A DNA stretch of 64,000 nucleotides from Spinacia oleracea (Eukaryota; Streptophyta; Magnoliopsida; Caryophyllales; Amaranthaceae), in assembly GCF_020520425.1 (NCBI RefSeq), contig NC_079491.1, positions 36,239,027 through 36,303,026 on the forward strand, given 5' to 3'. Of the stretch, positions 1-11,248 are shown in pieces (position 1 is the stretch's first letter; each line of letters starts with the position of its first letter). A model generated the notes under the pieces. That model did no database searches. It saw nothing but the letters and a program-made list of their open reading frames with translations, and was not told the DNA's origin. Position numbers and translations under genes: made by a program.

Positions 1-352
1 AAGTTTGACATCAACTAACCCCTTTGCAAACACGAATTTATCTCTTTTCAGTGTTGCTTGGTCAACCTTAACTAGAACACCAACCTAACCCATAAATTTA
101 TAGACTATTTTCCTCCTAATATTTGGCATCAAAACTAGGTAGTTTGATCCAAATAGGAAATGATTTGACAAGTTCCTTATCAAAATTGACATCAGGAGAC
201 CATGGTTTCATGACTAGAGGCTTTGAGTCAAAGAACTGAGCACCTCCCTGCAGAACCTTGTTACAGTTCTCCATAGTTGTGAATCACACTAAGAAAATGA
301 CCTTCCCAATCATAAGTACCTTATCAACCCCCAACTTCCCCCAAATCCTATG
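1..352 (-). pseudogene. LINE ORF1 relic, DUF4283-type domain (downstream part)
   Basis: Read on the minus strand, this segment continues directly from 61061-61232 once the hAT insertion is removed. The frame gives GFIHRIWGKLGVDKV, then MENCNKVLQGGAQFFDSKP, then SFPIWIKLPSFDAKY. This pattern (RIW..GID.V, LQGG..FD.KP, PIW.KLP.L..KYW) is typical of the DUF4283 region of plant L1-like LINE ORF1 proteins. These are RNA-binding proteins of non-LTR retrotransposons, usually followed by a zinc knuckle. In-frame stops (TGA after KVIFLV, TAG after FDAKY) show it is dead. The 3' continuation lies beyond the window edge. Confidence 0.7.
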
Positions 353-409
353 GATAAAGCCAGTGGCGGTGCCAGGATTTCTTGACTAAGGGTTCGGAAT
401 TTTTAGACA

Positions 410-1043
410 TGTTAGGTTATGATACATATGAAAAACATAAATCATGCGGAAAAACCTAGATGCCAGGATACATATTAATTGCACATAATCATATAGCATA
501 ATTTAGATGCATACACTTTGTAGCGTGCCCTCCCTAGCTGCGCCCGAACCGAACAAGAACAAGTCTTTAGGACTCCAAGTGTTGTCCCTCCGTAGATAGT
601 CCACATCACGTCCGGATCCGCCTAAAGATTGACCAACTAGAATCGCCCTTAAGGTTCTATAATTTTCGGCTAATAGGGCAAGTAATATGGCTGATTTTTC
701 TGCTTAAAAATCCTAGTTTTGAATACTTGAAACCTTGTATATAAATTTGTGACCTTAGGCACATATTTATAGGATTATGGAAAAGGACTTAGAATCCTAT
801 TAGAATACCAATTTAGTTTAATTAGAATCCTGTTAGGACTCTATCAAATAAATTCTATCTACTAGGATTAGGATTTAATCATAGAACGAATTCTAATAGC
901 TTTAGGATTCGTATTGCACACAACCGCACACGAGCACGAGCACGAGCACAGCCCGCGCAAGCCTCGCGGCCCACGCGAGCTGCTCTTGCTCGCAGCCCAT
1001 GTCCGTCGCAACCCACTTGTTCTGCGCGCGCCATGCCTTGCTG
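410..1043 (-). repeat. A1 left LTR, outer piece
   Basis: It matches 58987-59620 with roughly ten substitutions plus small indels in a short (CGAGCA)n stretch. It ends at TGCTG (1039-1043), the target site of the Tekay insertion. A minus-strand TATA-like motif lies at 762-772. Confidence 0.85.
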
Positions 1044-4008
1044 TGTAAAACCTCGTATTTTTATAATATTTATAAATATATTTTATTATATTTATAAAGC
1101 ATTTTACGATTTATTAGCATTTAAATAATATTTAAATGTATTTAATGTATTTTAATTAATTAGAATATTTATTATTTTAATTAATTACGAAACGAATTTA
1201 ATTCTTGAGTCGGGAAATTAAATGAGTTGCAAATGATTTTTAAAGTTTCGGGTTTTAAATAAAAAGTCCAGTTCGTTTTATTAATCAAGCCCAATCCAAA
1301 CGGTTTAATTTAAATCCTAAGCTAGCCCAATTCATTTAATTCCTAAGCCCAACTCAAATATCCTAAGCCTAGCCCATTAAGGGATTAGGGAGCCTATAAA
1401 TAGGACTCCCCATCATTAAATAAACCCCTAAAATTTCATAAAGCCCCTTTTTGATTTCTTGCCCAACACTCCTCTCTCTCTCTCTCTCCTCTTTGGTTCG
1501 GTCCGCCCGCACGCACAACACGAGCACGGTCGTGCCTCGTGTGCTTCTCGTGTGCTGCTCGTGTGTTGCTCGCCCCTTGTTGCTCGCCCCTTGTTTCTCG
1601 CACACTCCCTCTCTTCCTCTCTCGTCCCGCGCCCAGCAGTGCTGCACGATGCTGCGTGCCTTGCATCCCCTCGCCTGCTCCCTCGCGCCAAGCGCGCTGT
1701 GCCCTCGCCTTCCCTCGCGCACTGCGCCGAGCACCCCCTCTCGCTCATTCGCTCTCTCCCTCGCGCTGCGCCCAGCCCGCGCGCGCGCGACCCTGCTGTG
1801 CCCCCTCTCCTCGCTCGCGCTCGTCGCCCTTGCTGCGCACACGCACGTTTGTGTGTGTGTGTGTGTTCGTATTCGATTTCTTTTTCGCCCAATCACCCTA
1901 ATTCGTGATTGTTCCGTGCTATAGGCCGGATTGGTATAATTCTCTTCTTCCTTACCTATTCTATTTAAATTCCGTATTTTAAATTATTATATTAATATTG
2001 TTTTGAGTAATTAAAATGCTGGGAACCGGTTATGAATACCGTGGTCTGAGGATTTGTGTGTTGTGATTCATTAGGTTTGTTTTAATTATTAAAGGATGAA
2101 TTTTCAGATTTGTTTATTTAATAAAGCATGGATTTTTATGATATTAAACTAGTGTTATTGGGATTTTCAAGTTAGGGTTTTAACCTAGACCTAATGAGTC
2201 AATTGATTAGCATAATTAGGTGATGATTTTAATTATGATAATCAATTATATTTTCAGATTTGAATAAAGGTTTAAAGTGTTGATTTTTTTTGATTTTAAA
2301 GGCGGAAAAAGTATGTTTTTGTACTAGGGATTGATTTTGCAAATTGAGACGACTTTATTATTGAAAAGCGATCGAATTCTAAAGTCTAAAGGAAGTTTTA
2401 AAACTTATAAAGTTGCTGGAAATTTAATGAACATGGAAATAATTTAAGTTTCATTATTTTGATGATAGGAGGTGATTTCTAGTTGAGTGCTCGTTATTGC
2501 AAAGTGGCCCCTACGCTTAGGTATTCAAGGTACGTACAAGTCTAGGGCGACCACACCTTTTTGTCAATGACATTACATGATTGTTGATGATGTGAATTAC
2601 ATTATGTGAAATCATGTTTATTTTGGTGAACGAGCATGTGTTTTGTGATGTTGGATTTATTGAATTAATTGTTTAACAAGCATGTTGAAATTATTATGAG
2701 TATGGGTTTCATTGTCAATCATGTTGTTCAATATTTATGTATGTATGGTTAAATTCACATGCAAGGGATGGATTAATTATTTGTATGCTATTGTACGGGA
2801 TGTCTATCATACTTTGAGCCATTTAATTGTACCTCGTTGTACTATTTATTTTACCACATGTGAAGGGTTAGCTCACGTAAGCCACCGCACATGTAGGGTT
2901 CAGTTGGGAATATTATGTATGAAATGAATTAGGATTTGTCGTGTAAGGGCACAACCCTCATGTTAATATGCATGATGTGGAGTCTCACTTTGGTGAGGAG
3001 GAACATGGTAGTAATATCACAAGTGTCTTACTTGGTTGATCACAAGTCTTAAAGCATTAAAATAAGATTGTTTTGGTTGTCGTTTATTAAGTGTATGTAT
3101 GCATGTTGTCGAGTCTTGAGTTCGCCTTTATTAAAATATTAATAAACGTAAAGTGCAACCGGAACAAGCTTCAAAACTCTTGGAACGTATATACCTTGAG
3201 TATGAACAATTGGGGGAGTCTTGCCGGAAAGCTCGTACTCCTACTAATGATACAAGACGTTGTTTCATTTATATTATGCGCAGGAATTCCGTCGGTATGG
3301 CCCGACACTCGGTATGGCCCGATTTTATTATTATTATATTTGGTGTTTGGTTGGCTCCCATCACCTTTTTCCCTTTGTGGATTATTCTTTTGGCCCGTTC
3401 GAAGCTTATTCTAATTAAATTGTGAGTCAAGAGTCGAGTCAAGAGTCGAGTCTTGTATCTCATGATTGTTTGATTTGTTATTATATGGCTTTTGCATGTT
3501 GATTAGTATTTAGTGAGTGATGCATGCTTAGTTTCATTACTCTATGCTTGTAAGTACTCAGCTTTTGCTGACTACGTGCTTTGTGTGTTTCCGGTCATGG
3601 CCTTTGCCTTAATGACCCTATGATGATCCATCATTTGCACTTGCATTGTTGGGGAGTAGAATAATATAGCAGGTTGGTAGATCAAGTACGATCGAAATCA
3701 TGTGGCTTGGGATGATTGAGAGAGTTGCATGTTTTCGTCTTTTGAAACTATTTTCTTTAATATTTTAATTATGTTTGAAATGTTTGGATTGTTTATATTT
3801 TGGGTTTTGGGCCATTATGGTTCCATATTGTAGGAGGCCTCGATATTTTGTTAATTATGGTTTTTAAAAGTTAGTTGACATTTAATTCCGCTGCGTAATT
3901 CTGGTAATAGCCTTAACCGTTATCACGGTGGCGGTAATGCTTTAGTAATTCCTTTATTTTAAGTTGGAAAATGGTTTTATAAAAGCAAGGAATTATTAGG
4001 GTGTTACA
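1044..4008 (+). repeat. Tekay 5' LTR, 2,965 bp
   Basis: It begins TGTAAAACCTCG and ends GGTGTTACA. It contains a TATA box at 1394-1403, a CT-rich and GC-rich transcribed leader (1455-1850) with a short GT microsatellite around 1848-1867, and otherwise AT-rich DNA. It matches 24091-24105 plus 47846-50757 with scattered substitutions and small indels. Confidence 0.9.
1394..1403 (+). promoter_or_regulatory. TATA box of the Tekay 5' LTR
   Basis: CTATAAATAG lies about 60 bp upstream of the CT-rich leader. The same box sits at 48184-48193 in the 3' LTR. This is the likely start region of Tekay transcription. Confidence 0.65.
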
Positions 4009-4011
4009 AAG

Positions 4012-4026
4012 TGGTATTTGCAGAGC
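4012..4026 (+). other. Tekay primer-binding site (degenerate)
   Basis: TGGTATTTGCAGAGC begins three bases after the LTR. It equals the usual initiator-Met primer-binding site TGGTATCAGAGC with three extra bases, TTG, in the middle. The insertion would weaken tRNA pairing. Confidence 0.6.
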
Positions 4027-4819
4027 TCTAGTTTGAGAGCTGCTTTGCATTAATTAATAGTGCAAAGTGGTAAATCCTTAAACTACGATTGCGGAACTTT
4101 AGGATTTTCGAAAATTACTTTTCCTAAAGTCAAAACGTATTATTTTGAGTACTCAATATTTTAAAGGTCAAATACCAATTATTTTGGGCCGTTTGAAATA
4201 AGTTGAAAAGTTTGGATTATTATTTAATTTAATTAATCTTTCCGAATCTTTTTTTTTTATTCGAAAATTTCGAATCAAATTCGAATTTATTTCTTAATTT
4301 CGGAAATTAATTTATTTAATTATCCGAATTATTTTAATTATTTATTATTCTATTTATTTTATTCGAATATTTTTCTTTTTTCCTTTTTCTTTCGAATTTA
4401 TATTTTAAATTTTCGGATTTCTTTTATCCGAAAATTATTCATTTATTTATTTAATTAATCGATAATTTTTATTAATTTTCGATTTTAATTTAAATAATTT
4501 CAACTAAGTTAGGAGTTATTTCTTAATTAATTTCGAAAATTAATATTATTTTCAAGTGAGAAATGGGTAGACTAAGAAAGGCATATTAGTCTAAGAATGC
4601 ATATTATGTGACAATGTGATTACTAAGTGCCATGTATATGTTTTAACCATGTTTTATCTTGCTTTATGTGATTAATTGCATCATATTTCATGTTGAGCAT
4701 ATATTTGTGCATTGAAATTGTATGGCTCCACGAACTATTTATTGTATCCTTTTGGGGTTGGAATTTCTATGGAAACGCGTTAGTAAGACTTTTGAGTTGT
4801 GAATTTTCAGGAATTAAGG
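4027..4819 (+). other. Untranslated Tekay leader
   Basis: AT-rich sequence between the primer-binding site and the upstream ORF, with no gene seen. The end (TTTTCAG at 4804-4810) looks like a splice acceptor just before the first ATG of the ORF. Confidence 0.5.
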
Positions 4820-5506
4820 ATGCTACCTTCTAAGTTCACCAGTTTAGGATACTTAGAGAAGATGGATAATGAGACTCCTCGCACGTATGTTCAGAAGATC
4901 GTGTTTGCTTGTGACTATTTGGCTTCGACCAAGAACATGCCCCACCTTAGGCAAAAAGATATGATGGCTAGTATGATTATACATTGTTTACCCCATAAGA
5001 ACCCTTACATAGACCTCAAGAATAGGTTCAGTGACATGCATTATGGTGATGGTACCCCTAATTGGTACAAATATGGGACTAGTGATGGTAGGTGGAAGTA
5101 TGATTCCGAGGTTCTTGCTACTATACTAGAGGTTGCGGAAATTAGCTATGAGGATGGAAAGTATTCTGCGGGTCTAGGTATGGGCTATGGAGGAATAGAA
5201 AGTGATGGTGAGGATGATATGATCCATGATGAGCAAGCTAGTGATGTTGAGGAGGATAGTGATGATGATGTGGTAGAGATTGAGAATCCTAACCCTATAG
5301 TTCCTGAACCAACCATTGAGATATCCAGTGGATCTGAAGATGAGCTTGAAGAGAATAATGTGGTTTATAGTGAGCCACATCAAAATGATGAGGCTATGGA
5401 TGAAGACTCGGATCCGGAAGAAGACTTGGATGATCCTAATGATCAAGACTTTACTCCAGAGCAATACAAGGAAAGAAATGATCGTCGTGATGACGTTAGT
5501 CTCTAG
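4820..5506 (+). CDS. Extra ORF upstream of gag in the Tekay element, unknown function
   Basis: An open frame of 228 codons from ATG at 4820 to TAG at 5504, on the sense strand between the primer-binding site and gag. The first ~110 residues are mixed (TPRTYVQKIVFACDYLA, MMASMIIHCLPHKNPY). The C-terminal half is strongly acidic (DVEEDSDDDVVEIE, SGSEDELEE, DEDSDPEEDLDD). I recognise no retroviral domain. The ORF is uninterrupted although gag carries a stop, so it may have been under constraint. A TTTTCAG nine bases before the ATG could be a splice acceptor, suggesting expression from a spliced leader. It could be a captured host exon or an accessory protein of this lineage. Confidence 0.55.
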   Translation: MLPSKFTSLGYLEKMDNETPRTYVQKIVFACDYLASTKNMPHLRQKDMMASMIIHCLPHKNPYIDLKNRFSDMHYGDGTPNWYKYGTSDGRWKYDSEVLATILEVAEISYEDGKYSAGLGMGYGGIESDGEDDMIHDEQASDVEEDSDDDVVEIENPNPIVPEPTIEISSGSEDELEENNVVYSEPHQNDEAMDEDSDPEEDLDDPNDQDFTPEQYKERNDRRDDVSL

Positions 5507-5715
5507 AGAAATGTAATCCTTAGTTTTATTTCTTTTGTTTCTTTCTTTTCGTTGAAGTAATAAAGTGGCAAAGCTACTATTTATGGTTTTAGTCTATTAT
5601 AGTTGGAGAATAAATGTTATGGCATTAGTGGATGTAAGACTTATTCATTGGAGTTTTAATAAAAGAATAGAATTTCCTTTTCGTTATCCTTTAAGTTTAA
5701 TTCTCAATTCTAAGT

Positions 5716-8520
5716 TGTTACACCCCGACAATTCTCTCCTTTCTAAAATAACCTTTTAATATAAAACGTAGAAAATTATCAAGGCATTATCGCCCGTGTG
5801 AAAACGTAACGGCTTATTCAGAATTTTGCAGCGGAAAACATAAAACTAACTTTAATAATTTAAATAAGTCAACTACGGAATAAAATCTAAAACCAACCAA
5901 CAAAACAAAGTCAACGTAATTAATTAAAACAAAGTTAGAGTCTCTTTAAAACATGCCAAACAAATTCAACATCAAACTTAAAACAAAACAATTTAATAAC
6001 TACACAGCTCTTCAATCCCGAACCCCATGATGCATCACCTTCAAACTTGTAATGGACGATGCTTATTGATCCCTAGAGACTGCTCACCAAGATTGGGTCA
6101 TCACAGGATCAATAAGGCATAGCCATGATCAACATGCACAAGCAAAAGCACGTAATCAGCAAAGCTGAGTACTACATACTAAATCAATAATAATCCTAAC
6201 ATGATTCTATTAAACGAATAATCCTAACATGATACTAATAACGTAAGTAAGAATAACCAAGACACATTCACTTTCAAATCACATTTGACTAGACTAGACT
6301 GGACTAGACTTTCATAACATTAATATTATTTTAGTTGAAATAGACAATGGACCGAGTTGTCCGTCCAACAGTCTTCACTAAGGAAGACGAGGTACGGGCG
6401 CGACTCCGTAACCTCACTGACCTGCGATATCGAGGAACGTTTGAATAAAAATAGAACACGGTGATCAATCCGGTCCCAGAAAAGGCCATGGGCTACCACC
6501 ATGAACCCCAACTCCTGTTTGTCTGTCACTTTAGACGTGCACAGTCTAAAGCTATTGCTACCCAGTTTCACTTTACATGATTTACAAATTGAGACTCTGT
6601 TATGACTCAACAATCACATAAGACATACAATTCACCTTTGTTCACAACTGTTTTTATCTTGGAATTAAGTAAGTGATCATAAAAGCATCAATCAAGACTC
6701 ATTCCAATTTATCCAACATTTCCTTTAACCATGATCAACCCTGTATATGGGCATAAAGTTTCAACTTACTAAACAAGGTCCACCGCCCTCATAAAGTAGT
6801 GAAAAGATAGAAAGGGAACAACAACCAATCGATCCAAACCAATCATATAGAATAATCTAGTGTTCCCAACCAACATGTTTGTATCAATCATCCATACTAA
6901 CATGTTACAGTTCTCATAGTGCAAAATAAGTTCAATAAGTTTGTCCAACAGTATTAAACATGCACATTCCATATAACCAAGTTCGTCCATAATATCAACA
7001 TCACCAAGTTCAACAATAGTATCAACATAACCAAGTTCAACAACAAAATTCAACATGGTTTCAACAATTAGCACACATTCCAAGCACGCAGGTATGTACG
7101 TACCTTGTGTAAACAAATAATAGGCCACTTTAACACTTTCAAAAGTCGCCTACAAAGAATTCTCCGCCTGAAACAACCAACAAATAATCCCAATCAATTC
7201 CTAATCATTGACAACCATAAGAGAGCATTCTAAATGCATCCTAAACATATTTAGAACTTTCCCCAATATCAAAACTCGGACATTTGATTTCCTAGCATCA
7301 TAATTATTGAATTAGTGATTGAAATTCGTTGAAAACTTTTGCAAACATTATACTTTAAATTTCGAGCAATATAAATTCGTTTAAAACTTCGTCAAGGCCA
7401 AAGTAACATGCTTAGAACATCCCAACAATAATTTTAATAATCCACAATCATCCCACCATGATTCAATTCCATTAAAACTTAAAATTCATATTTTAAATAA
7501 TTAAAAATCATTATTTCAATGCAATTACATAATCTTAAAATTAAATTATTAATTAATTCAAATATATAATCTGAAAATTCATAGCTTAATCATAAAAATC
7601 ATAAATTTAATTTAAGAAACATAAATTAAATTATTAAAACGTAATTAAAAACAATAATTTAGCTTAGGGTTCCAGAAACAACCAAAAGTGAGGGAGAGAG
7701 ACGTTGGCCGGAGGGGAAAAGCGGCGGCGAGGGCTACGGTGGTCGCCGGTTATGCGACAGTGGTGGTCGCGGAGGTGGTGGCTGTGCGGATGAGCAAAGT
7801 CAGCCACGAAAGTAAGAGAGAAAAGAAAAAAAACGAAGGGGAAAGGAAATAGAGAGGAGAGAACTACCGTGCAAGGTGGCGGTGGTCGAGGTTATGCAGC
7901 GGCTGCGCTAGGATGCTCGGCGAGGAGTGGTGGTTGCTGCTCAAATCAGAAGTGAACAAAGGGGAGGGGGAGCAAACGGTAAGGGACGACGCAAAGGGAG
8001 AAAAGAAGGAAGGAAAGAAAGAAAAAGAGAACGAAGAAGAAGAGGGTCGAAGGAAAGTTACCGGCGGGAGGAGGTCCGGCGGTGGTGGCGGCTGGCAGAA
8101 GCAAGAACGACGTGAATGGATGAAGGAAAGGGTTTCTGTTCTTTTACGTGAACTTGAGGAGGGGTTTTGGGTTTTTCTTTTACGTGGACTAGAAGTAGAG
8201 AAGGGATGAGTTTTGGGTTTGTTATTTTGGGCTTCACCCAATTGGGCTAGAATTAGGATTTAGTTTGTTTGAATCCAAAACGGTTAGAATTGTTTTCCAA
8301 ATTCGATCGAACGTGTTTTCGTAATTCAATTCTTTTCAACATAAAAATTCTAAAATTATTTTTGATTTCATAAACCGTTAAAATACTTAAAATGCAATCA
8401 AATAAAATAAATAAACGTTAATTATATATTTATTACTAAAATTCGTAAATTCTATTTAAAATATAAATAACTATACGTTAAAATTCATTAATAAAATTTA
8501 TAAATTTACGGGGGATTACA
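5716..8520 (-). mobile_element. Solo LTR, Ty3/gypsy-like, minus orientation
   Basis: The plus-strand ends TGTTACACCCCG (5716) and GGGGGATTACA (8520) are flanked by a perfect 5-bp duplication TAAGT (5711-5715 and 8521-8525). Read on the minus strand it starts TGTAATCCCCCG, resembling the Tekay LTR start TGTAAAACCTCG, so it is probably from a related chromovirus. It is 2,805 bp long with no partner LTR and no internal region, as left by LTR-LTR recombination. It separates the extra ORF from gag. Open frames inside it (for example 7864-8241) are low-complexity and not genes. Confidence 0.8.
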
Positions 8521-8525
8521 TAAGT

Positions 8526-8785
8526 CGTGTGGGTATCGCAAAGGGATTATTTGTTATTTCTTCAATGAAATTTTTATGTGCAAGGTGGTTTAGTAGCAAC
8601 CATCTAGATTTACTTGCATCGAATAGTGGGGTGAGAAGGCCCGAAAGTGGCGCCAACTCTTCCCCTAGGTGGCGCCTAAGTGTGTGTTCTTGTTGTGAGT
8701 AGGTTCGTTGTAGAACCAGTACCTTAGTAATGTCGTGTCCAACCAATATTAAAGCTAGCCTTTTTATTTATTCAGGAGAAGGGAT
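8526..8785 (+). other. Tekay sequence between the solo LTR and gag
   Basis: About 260 bp continuing the Tekay leader that was split at 5715. No gene is seen. It leads directly to the gag ATG at 8786. Confidence 0.5.
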
Positions 8786-9919
8786 ATGGCTAGCCAAGAG
8801 ATTTCCGAAGTGGTTAGACAACTAGCTGAGGTAGTTCGTGACCTAGCTCAAACCAGAGCAAACCCAATGCATGACCCGGCTGGGGAAATGTTTAAGAAAA
8901 TAGCTCAAAGCAAGCCTCCACTCTATAGCGGAGAGATTGAACCAAGTGTGTTGGAGAACTGGTTGAGAGAGTTTGATAAACTCATAGTAGCTGTGAAATG
9001 CCCCGAAAACCTTAGGGTGAATAGTGTTGTGTACTACCTGAGAGGTGAAGCTGATCTGTGGTGGCAACGATGTGAAAATACCCTTAGAGCCACACCTAAC
9101 TTTGGATGGGAAGCATTCAAAACTGCACTAAGGAACAAGTTTTACCCACCCTACCTGAAGAAGCAAAAGGCGCAAGAGTTCATTTAACTCAAAATGGGAG
9201 GTCTGTCTGTGACGGAATACTATTCTAAGTTTATAGAGCTGTCTAGGTTTGCACCTGAAGTGGTGGCAACGGAAGAGCTCAGGGCTCAAAGATTTGAGAA
9301 TGGTTTGACCATGGACTTACAACTGTTGTTGTTTGGAGAGACCTTTACCTCATTAGACACCCTGTACGGAAAAGTTGCTCACCTATATGGGCTACAGCAA
9401 AGGAAGAATGGTAGTGCTGAAAAGAGAAAGGATGGTGGAAGCTCGAATCAAGGAAATAACCATCAGAATCAGGGGAATTTTAAGAAGCACAAAGGAAATG
9501 GGAATTTCCAGTTTAGGGCTAACAATGGTGGTAATCGCAACAACCAAGGTGGTGGAAATCAGTCTGGAAGGAATGGAGTACGGACCTACGAATGTAGGCG
9601 CTGTAACATGATTCACCCTGGAAAGGATTGTGATGGGAACTTAGTGACTTGTAGATTCTGTCAGAAGTTAGGCCATAGGGAGTATGAATGCTATTCTAAG
9701 AATGGAAAGCCTAACCAAGGTAACCACCAAGGCAATAACCGGAATAATCAGAACCGGAATGGGGGAAATGGAGGTGGAAGTCAAAGGAACCACCAAGGTA
9801 GTAACAATGGCAATAGCAATGGCAATCACCAGAACTATGGAAAGCCTGGAGGGAACCAACAACAGAATGGGAATCGAAACAACAATGGGAACACCAATGG
9901 AGGTGGCTATAACAATTAA
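8786..9919 (+). pseudogene. gag: Tekay gag (capsid/nucleocapsid) with premature stop
   Basis: The structural polyprotein of the retrotransposon. The capsid part includes LENWLREFDKL and YLRGEADLWWQR, a standard plant Ty3/gypsy gag pattern. After a Gly/Asn/Gln-rich stretch, two zinc knuckles follow: CRRCNMIHPGKDC and [14 protein letters not shown] (the second a canonical CX2CX4HX4C). A TAA at 9185-9187 interrupts EFI-LKMGGLS; a single C-to-T change from CAA (Gln) is the simplest origin. The frame then stays open to TAA at 9917. That end stop coincides with a probable one-base insertion, because the next frame continues into the protease. Confidence 0.85.
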
Positions 9920-11248
9920 AGGAGTTGCCCAAGGAAAGTTGAATGTGATATCTAGGCAAGAAGAGGAGACTTCCTCTGACGTCATAGCGGGTACCTTTTC
10001 TATTAATTCCGTTTCAGTTAAAGTTCTATTTGATTCTGGTACGACTTATTCTTTTATATCAGTAGATGCTTTGGGGAAATTAGGGTTGAAAGAGCCTGAA
10101 TCGATTGAAGTACCTATAGTCATACCTACTGGTAGTATAGTGAAGTGTACCAAAATCCATAGAGATGTGCCTATGACCATAGCCAAGACCGTATTCTTAT
10201 CTAACCTAATCGAATTCGAGTTAGGAGAGCTAAATATAATTCTAGGAATGGATTGGTTGGCCAAGTTCAAAGCCAAAATAGATTGTGAGAAGCAGAAGGT
10301 TCACTTGAGGTCTAGCCTAGGCAAAGTAGTGTCATATCGTCGTTTTGGTAAGCCTAAGAACATAGGAATCATCACGGCAATGGAACTCGTGAAGCTAGTC
10401 AGTAAAGGGAACCCAACCTTCTTATGTAATGTGAGGAACCTAGAGCATGTGATCAAGGATCAGCCTGAGGATATTGCAGTAGTCAAGGAATTCCTTGATG
10501 TATTTCCAGAAGAGATTCCGGGGATGCCTCCCAATCGACCTATTGACTTTACCATAGATTTAGTGCCTGGAACCGCCCCTATTTCAAAAGCACCTTATAG
10601 AATGGCTCCAGCAGAAATGAATGAGTTAAAAGGCCAACTAGAGGATCTATTGGCGAAAGGCTATATTAGGCCAAGTGCATCGCCTTGGGGATCACCAGTG
10701 TTGTTTGTGAAGAAAAAGGATGGAAGTATGAGGCTCTGTATAGACTACAGGGAGCTCAATAAGGTCACAATCAAGAACAAATATCCATTACCTAGGATAG
10801 AAGACCTATTTGACCAACTAAAAGGAGTAGGAATCTTTTCAAAGATCGATTTGCGTTTGGGTTATCATCAATTGAGGATCACTGACCACGACATACCAAA
10901 GACCGCATTCAGAACTAGATACGGACATTATGAGTTCACTGTTATGCCTTTTGGGTTAACCAATGCCCCTACAATATTTATGGACTTAATGAACCGTGTA
11001 TTCCATGCCTATTTGGACAAGTTCGTAGTGGTTTTCATAGATGACATCCTAGTGTATTCGAAGAGCGAAGAAGATCATGCGGAACACTTGAGATCGGTGT
11101 TGAGTACCTTGAGAGATAACCAGTTGTATGCCAAATTCTCAAAGTGTGAGTTTTGGTTGGAAAGAGTTGCATTTTTGGGACACTTTGTATCTAAAGAAGG
11201 AGTGGCAGTTGACCCTGCTAAGATTAAAGCTGTTAGTGAATGGCCTAC
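9918..11248 (+). pseudogene. pol: Tekay pol, part 1: protease and reverse transcriptase
   Basis: The frame runs from the gag end to the A2 insertion. The aspartic protease motif is [10 protein letters not shown] near 10034. The reverse transcriptase begins at [12 protein letters not shown], continues through [10 protein letters not shown] and [12 protein letters not shown], and has catalytic FIDDILVYS near 11033. A few residues drift from the usual pattern ([11 protein letters not shown] where RSGYHQ is common). The last original codons are EWP(T), after which the copia LTR starts. The frame differs from gag by one base, so a frameshift mutation (near 9917) or recoding would be needed. Pol resumes at 21683. 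Confidence 0.9.

Noticed and set aside
1369-1924. Several overlapping open frames on both strands of the Tekay LTR (also 48153-48685)
   Set aside because: They arise from CT-, GC- and GT-rich low-complexity DNA. Both strands are open at once and the predicted proteins are Ser/Arg/Ala repeats with no domain.
7864-8241. Minus-strand open frame in the solo LTR
   Set aside because: Ser/Pro-rich low-complexity translation in the leader-like part of an LTR; the opposite strand is open too.
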